A stretch of DNA of 26,856 nt from Fragilaria crotonensis. Taxonomy: Eukaryota > Bacillariophyta > Fragilariophyceae > Fragilariales > Fragilariaceae. Made by a program: the position numbers and the translations under genes. Within the stretch, counting starts at the first letter, position 1. Every line of letters starts with the position of its first letter. The notes under the pieces were generated by a model. The model was not told the origin of the DNA. It did no database searches and worked only from the letters and a program-made list of their open reading frames with translations. Location of the stretch: contig JAKSYS010000766.1 in the NCBI GenBank assembly GCA_022925895.1, forward strand, positions 1 to 26,856. The letters run 5' to 3'. Positions 22,638 through 26,856 of this stretch are shown piece after piece.

Positions 22638-24732
22638 TGGATGGTTGGGATCGACGATCGGTGGTTGTTGACACTCCTGATTCACATACTTCGTGTCGCA
22701 AACAGAATTCAACACTTAACTTCAATTGACGACTCTTCTTCTCGTTCTGCCTCCCTTTTCAACAACAAGGAACAATGTGAAAGTGTGGATATGCTCATGA
22801 ATGACGGCCACAGTTTTGCTGAGTGCAATGGTTGCACTACTCTCGCAGTTTTTCTGGAGGTATGTGAAATGCTATGAACTATCGATCATTTCACTTCAAA
22901 ACTTGTCCTCTGGTTGTATCTCACGCCTTTGTTTCAGGCATAATCTCCTGTCTATTAGTTGTTGATTACAGTTCAAGAAGCTGTATCAAAGCTCTCGATA
23001 AAAAAATTTCGATTGCAGGTTGATTCTATCGCTTGTGTTTTTGAGGAGGCGGTGCATCAAAGTTTTATGATATGCTGGAAGATAATTTTGATCCAAATGA
23101 AGCGTGTGTCTGCTATTTCTGATTTGGACGAGGTGGAGACGCATCAAACCTGTCAAATATGGACAACATCGTTGGCCCTGATGCAGGTTGTGTCCGCTGT
23201 GTCTGCAGCAATAGTAGAGGCGGAGCTTGCGTGTGCATCAACCGTGTCGGATGACAGCCATTGTCCGAATGTATCAGGTTGTGCCTCCTAACCTTTCTGT
23301 TTTGCACGGAGGAGTAGCTGTGTCTTCAAAGCTGCCAAATGTGGACGACAACCTTGTCGCTCCAGTTGCAGATTCTGAATGCTGCTTTGAAGGAAGAAGA
23401 GCAACTCCCTCACTTCTGCTAAAGACGACAGAAGAGGATGCTTTGTTGGGCAGTTCGGAATTTTGCTTGCCTTTTGAAGGAGCCGCATTTTAGTGCTTGT
23501 TGTAATTGTGAGCCGTCGACAGCGGCTGCCTCCTTTGTGTCATCATCGTTGTCTGTCAACGCACTTAAGTAGATCAACAACGTGAGATTAGCTCGAGAGC
23601 TCGAGTATACAAAATGCGCGCCAACAATAGATCGTTTGTGCCGGCGATTTACTTAAATGATTTTTTTATATGTTGAGTAGAGTGGATGGATAATGCATTT
23701 CGGTGAAGACGTTAAAAATAGTATCGAATTTGTGCTCATAACCAGAAATCGGGCCGCTGCTTCAGAGCCTGAATGGTCTCTAGTCTCTAGTGCTCAAGTC
23801 GGAGCATGTCGGTTCAAGAAATTCTCTGAGCTAAAGTTGCACCCCCTTCCCCCTTCCTGTCCGAAGCGTTGCAACCGGTAGCATTATGAAAGAGTTGGGC
23901 ACAGTCGCATCGATCTGTTAAGACTTTTGATGTAGAAGGGTCTGAGTATTACATTCTCGAAGGTGTGATCGACAGTGGCATGATGTGCAACGTGATTCAA
24001 CACACAAACACACATGACATTGAAGGCATCACTAGTGCGCCGATGATGCTCGAGATAAACCCGATCCCCGTACCACATTTGAACGTTTTCACAAGACTCT
24101 TGTAGAAGAAGAAATGCGGTTTGTCTCTGCTTCACATTCGCTACCCCACAGGATGGCTGGCCTGCCAACGATGAATTGTTTCTGAATATAAAACTCGATG
24201 TCACGTATAACATTGCCTCGTTCATGCAAGTTGAGGCAGTGAAGGTATGACGGCTGAAAATTGATAAATGCTGGCGAAATCATGCCGTATTTCCTGATGC
24301 TATATAATGGCTTGAGAAGCTTATGCTCGCCGTCGTATTGACGAACTTATGTTTGATGCCATCGACCAGTGTCGTTCCAGAGGAGGGACGCCTTCCGGCG
24401 GAATGCTTATCGAATAGTACATCATATACGACGTCGCACAACGGCAGGGTTCGTAGGCCAACTTCAACGAGTTCGCACAACGGCGAGCAACGCAGGCCCT
24501 GGATTATGATCCAAATAGCGAAGAACAGAGTTGTGAACAGTATAACGAGGAACACTTTATTGTTTTCCACGATCTTTACAATAATTACATCATTGAATCA
24601 TGAGTTCCAAATGCGCCTCACAGATTGTTGCTACTTGCCAGATACGCAACAATTCATTTCATGATGTCATGCTCAAACAAGACGCACACCTTCAAATGAT
24701 TGTAGGATCCTGTATCGCGCTTCTTTCTCCTT
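22638..24732. other. Spacer before LRR copy 3
   Basis: No gene is recognised. Frames of 60-113 codons occur on both strands (22959-23291 plus, 23884-24225 minus), without motifs. Copy C of the 37-bp repeat is at 23748-23784. The last ~250 bp form the 3' flank shared with LRR copy 2. Confidence 0.4.
23748..23784 (+). repeat. 37-bp interspersed repeat, copy C
   Basis: It has the same orientation as copy A. It begins atcgggccgctgc, ends gaatggtctctagt, and is followed by a short duplication of ctctagt. Confidence 0.7.
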
Positions 24733-26445
24733 TTAACATAACGGGTAAGGTTTAGCACCTGATCTGCAACAACCTGATTTACAGGTGACTTCACTACAGT
24801 CAATTTTGACAGCAGCCCCGTCTGAGCAGAGGGACGATGGAATAGTCCCCACCAAGTGATTCTCGGAGAAATCCACATTATAAAGCTCTGTCAACAGTCC
24901 GATCGCAGTCGGAATGCTACCAGCCAACTGATTTTCGGAGAAATCCATAATACCAAGCTGTGTCAACAGTCCGATCGCAGTCGGAATGCTACCAGCCAAC
25001 TGATTTTCGGAGAAATCCAAATTACCAAGACGTGTCAACAGTCCGATCGCAGTCGGAATGCTACCAGCCAACTGATTTTGGGAGAAATCCAAAACACCAA
25101 GCTGTGTCAACAGTCCGATCGCAGTCGGAATGCTACCAGCCAACTGATTTTCGGAGAAACTCAAATAATAAAGCTGTGTCAACAGTCCGATCGCAGTCGG
25201 AATGCTACCAGCCAACTGATTTTCGGAGAAATCCAAATTACCAAGTTGTGTCAACAGTCCGATCGCAGTCGGAATGCTACCAGCCAACTGATTTTGGGAG
25301 AAATCCAAAACACCAAGCTGTGTCAACAGTCCGATCGCAGTCGGAATGCTACCAGCCAACTGATTTTCGGAGAAACTCAAATAATAAAGCTGTGTCAACA
25401 GTCCGATCGCAGTCGGAATGCTACCAGCCAACTGATTTTCGGAGAAATCCAAAGTAAGAAGCTGCGTCAAGAGCCCGACCTCACTCGGAATCTTGCCAGT
25501 CAACGCATTTTTGAAAGGATGCGGAACGATTATGCCAAACAAACCGCGACGTACCCCCCCGAATTCCAAACTCACGAGGTCTGCCAAGCGACCGATTTCA
25601 CTCGGAATTGTTGACGTCAACTTGTTACCTGCGATTCTAAAGGACTGAAGACGAGTCAAGCGACCGATCACGCTCGGAATACTGCCAGTCAAATGATTGA
25701 ATGAGAGTTGCAAAAAAGATAGCTGTGTCAAGCGTCCAATCTCCGTAGGAATTCTTGAAGTCAAGTTAGAACCGTAGAAAGACAAGGCCTGAAGCTTTGA
25801 CAACCCCCCGACTGCACTCGGAATGGTGCCCGTCAAGGATGTATCGCCGAAACCCAAATCCGTCAACTTTGTCAAATGGAAGATCTCATCAGGGATTGTT
25901 GAAGTCAACTCCGGACAGAGGGTGAAAAACAACCCCTCCATGTTTGTCAAGAGCCCTATCTCACTTGGGATTGTGAAAGGGTTTTGAATCAAATTCAAAG
26001 ACAAACGTGTCATTTTAGTCAAGAGCCCAATCTCAGTTGGAATTGTTACATCACTCAAGTATATGATTTCAAATTCCCTTTGCTCTTGACATTCAGCCAA
26101 TGATGGGGCGGAAAAGAAATTGCAGGCGATCATGTACTGTTGAATAAGGGACGATGTTGGACGGCGAGTTGTTGGACGGCGAGTTGTTGGACGGCGAGTT
26201 GTTGGACGGCGAGTTGTTGGACGGCGAGTTGTTGGACGGCGAGTTGTTGGACGGCGAGTTGTTGGACGGCGAGTTGATGGACGGCGAGTTGTTGGACGGC
26301 GAGTTGTCGGACGACGTGTTGTTGGACGGCGAGTTGTTGGACGAGACGTTGGTGGTCTTGTGGGTGCTGCGACGACTCCTGTCAAGAGGAGCACCGACAG
26401 CAACGTCAACGAGTACAATGACAAGATCCTCATCGTCAAGCGCAT
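24733..26445 (-). CDS. Secreted PTTRR-repeat LRR protein (copy 3, expanded)
   Basis: This is the longest member of the cluster, 570 residues. A signal peptide of about 27 residues ([13 protein letters not shown]...VVAAP) leads into twelve RPTTR pentapeptides (one RPSTR), then a conserved cap with IACNFF and SLAEC. Plant-type LRRs follow, with a longer irregular repeat near [18 protein letters not shown]. From about residue 326 to 517 come eight almost identical 24-residue LRRs ([17 protein letters not shown] with a variable L-x-F-S segment). The C-terminus is Cys-rich ([13 protein letters not shown]...YPLC). There is no membrane anchor or kinase. Compared with copy 1 the extra length is almost entirely the repeated LRR block. 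The start is well placed, at the first Met of the signal peptide. Extracellular ligand binding or adhesion is inferred from the fold class; no ligand can be deduced. Confidence 0.88.
   Translation of the reverse strand: MRLTMRILSLYSLTLLSVLLLTGVVAAPTRPPTSRPTTRRPTTRRPTTRRPTTRRPSTRRPTTRRPTTRRPTTRRPTTRRPTTRRPTTRRPTTRRPTSSLIQQYMIACNFFSAPSLAECQEQREFEIIYLSDVTIPTEIGLLTKMTRLSLNLIQNPFTIPSEIGLLTNMEGLFFTLCPELTSTIPDEIFHLTKLTDLGFGDTSLTGTIPSAVGGLSKLQALSFYGSNLTSRIPTEIGRLTQLSFLQLSFNHLTGSIPSVIGRLTRLQSFRIAGNKLTSTIPSEIGRLADLVSLEFGGVRRGLFGIIVPHPFKNALTGKIPSEVGLLTQLLTLDFSENQLAGSIPTAIGLLTQLYYLSFSENQLAGSIPTAIGLLTQLGVLDFSQNQLAGSIPTAIGLLTQLGNLDFSENQLAGSIPTAIGLLTQLYYLSFSENQLAGSIPTAIGLLTQLGVLDFSQNQLAGSIPTAIGLLTRLGNLDFSENQLAGSIPTAIGLLTQLGIMDFSENQLAGSIPTAIGLLTELYNVDFSENHLVGTIPSSLCSDGAAVKIDCSEVTCKSGCCRSGAKPYPLC
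24895..25470 (-). repeat. 72-bp LRR-coding tandem array, 8 units
   Basis: Units start (plus strand, cagtccgatcgcagtcgg) at 24895, 24967, 25039, 25111, 25183, 25255, 25327 and 25399, exactly 72 bp apart. Most differences lie in one short variable window. The three units from 25039 and the three from 25255 have the same order of variable windows, so a 216-bp block was itself duplicated. Confidence 0.95.
26157..26336 (-). repeat. 15-bp minisatellite, 12 units (PTTRR tract, copy 3)
   Basis: Twelve units of ttggacggcgagttg (plus-strand form), nearly identical to each other, encode the Arg-Pro-Thr-Thr-Arg tract on the minus strand. They are more homogeneous than the tract of copy 1. Confidence 0.92.
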
Positions 26446-26856
26446 GAACGATGTGCGATGTAGAAGTATTCAATGAGCCAGCTTTGCAGTTTTGTGGACA
26501 ATTTCACAAGGAAGACGGATGCAATGAATTTTCCGCCAGGAAGGTCCGGCCATGCACCTCTGCTTGGTATAAATTGCATGTAGAAGCTACGAGAAGAACC
26601 GTCATTTTACCGGACCTCCCACAGGAGAGGACATTGAAGCAGAAGATGAGACGTGCATGCTTACTAATGGATTTTCCCTTTTCTACAGCAGGCGCGTTTG
26701 GTGTCATGAAGCCTGACTGGCATAAAGATTCGTTCCGGTCGAGACTTGAGACAAGACAGCACGATTGTTATGTTCCGAACAAACTAATACCAGGGTACGT
26801 ACATATAGCACACGACACACGACGGATTTAAACAATACTAGTGGGTACCTCACATT
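26446..26856 (-). promoter_or_regulatory. 5' flank of LRR copy 3
   Basis: Upstream sequence shares scattered blocks with the 5' flank of copy 1: ttttgtgga, ttccgcca followed by a purine-rich stretch, atggatttt and the 15-mer cgcgtttggtgtcat. A 126-codon plus-strand frame (26451-26831) lies here. It is not open in the matching copy 1 flank, so I treat it as non-coding promoter and flank sequence. Confidence 0.4.

Noticed and set aside
24895-25470. CRISPR-like regular repeat spacing
   Set aside because: The 72-bp units are contiguous coding repeats with no unique spacers, in a eukaryotic gene.
24856-25614. Plus-strand open frame of 252 codons with a repeated [14 protein letters not shown] unit
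   Set aside because: It is the antisense shadow of the 72-bp LRR array. The minus strand gives the proper LRR pattern with a signal peptide and Cys cap.
26451-26831. 126-codon plus-strand frame upstream of LRR copy 3
   Set aside because: I see no recognisable motif. The matching 5' flank of copy 1 does not keep the frame open, so it is likely chance.

Overview
The window looks like nuclear DNA of a photosynthetic stramenopile, most likely a diatom. The main evidence is a phytoene desaturase whose N-terminus carries a signal peptide ending in the ASAFAP motif used for import into secondary plastids. Supporting signs are sparse GT-AG introns of about 87-135 nt, monocistronic genes on both strands, and an intermixed retroelement-rich background. 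The exact genus cannot be read from the sequence.

Layout. Bases 1-6260 are repeat-rich and hold no intact gene that I recognise. They contain two degraded copies of one retroelement family (167-1030 and 3607-4095), a decayed histone H3 pseudogene (about 1626-1980) and an array of a degenerate TTTGCT motif (about 2592-2985). Bases 6264-17246 are the gene-dense core: a three-exon transketolase (+), a single-exon type II membrane protein resembling O-fucosyltransferases (-), a three-exon plastid phytoene desaturase (+), and a two-exon ABCF1-type ABC ATPase (+) that carries a one-base frameshift. The last ~9 kb hold three minus-strand paralogues of a secreted leucine-rich-repeat family. Two are complete: signal peptide, twelve Pro-Thr-Thr-Arg-Arg pentapeptides, plant-type LRRs and a Cys-rich C-terminus. 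One lacks its 5' part. They are separated by repeat-rich DNA with tandem duplications and a 37-bp interspersed repeat.

How the genes relate. The core genes are housekeeping and unrelated to each other: pentose phosphate metabolism, glycosylation in the secretory pathway, carotenoid synthesis and translation. They do not form an operon or pathway cluster. The LRR genes are a local tandem family produced by segmental duplication, since homologous flanks are present on both sides. One member has recently expanded an internal block of eight nearly identical 24-residue repeats. This LRR family is the most interesting system here; a cell-surface or extracellular-matrix recognition role is inference only.

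Limits. Exon joins were chosen by reading frame, GT-AG borders and continuity of conserved motifs. Family calls come from recognised motifs, not from searches.
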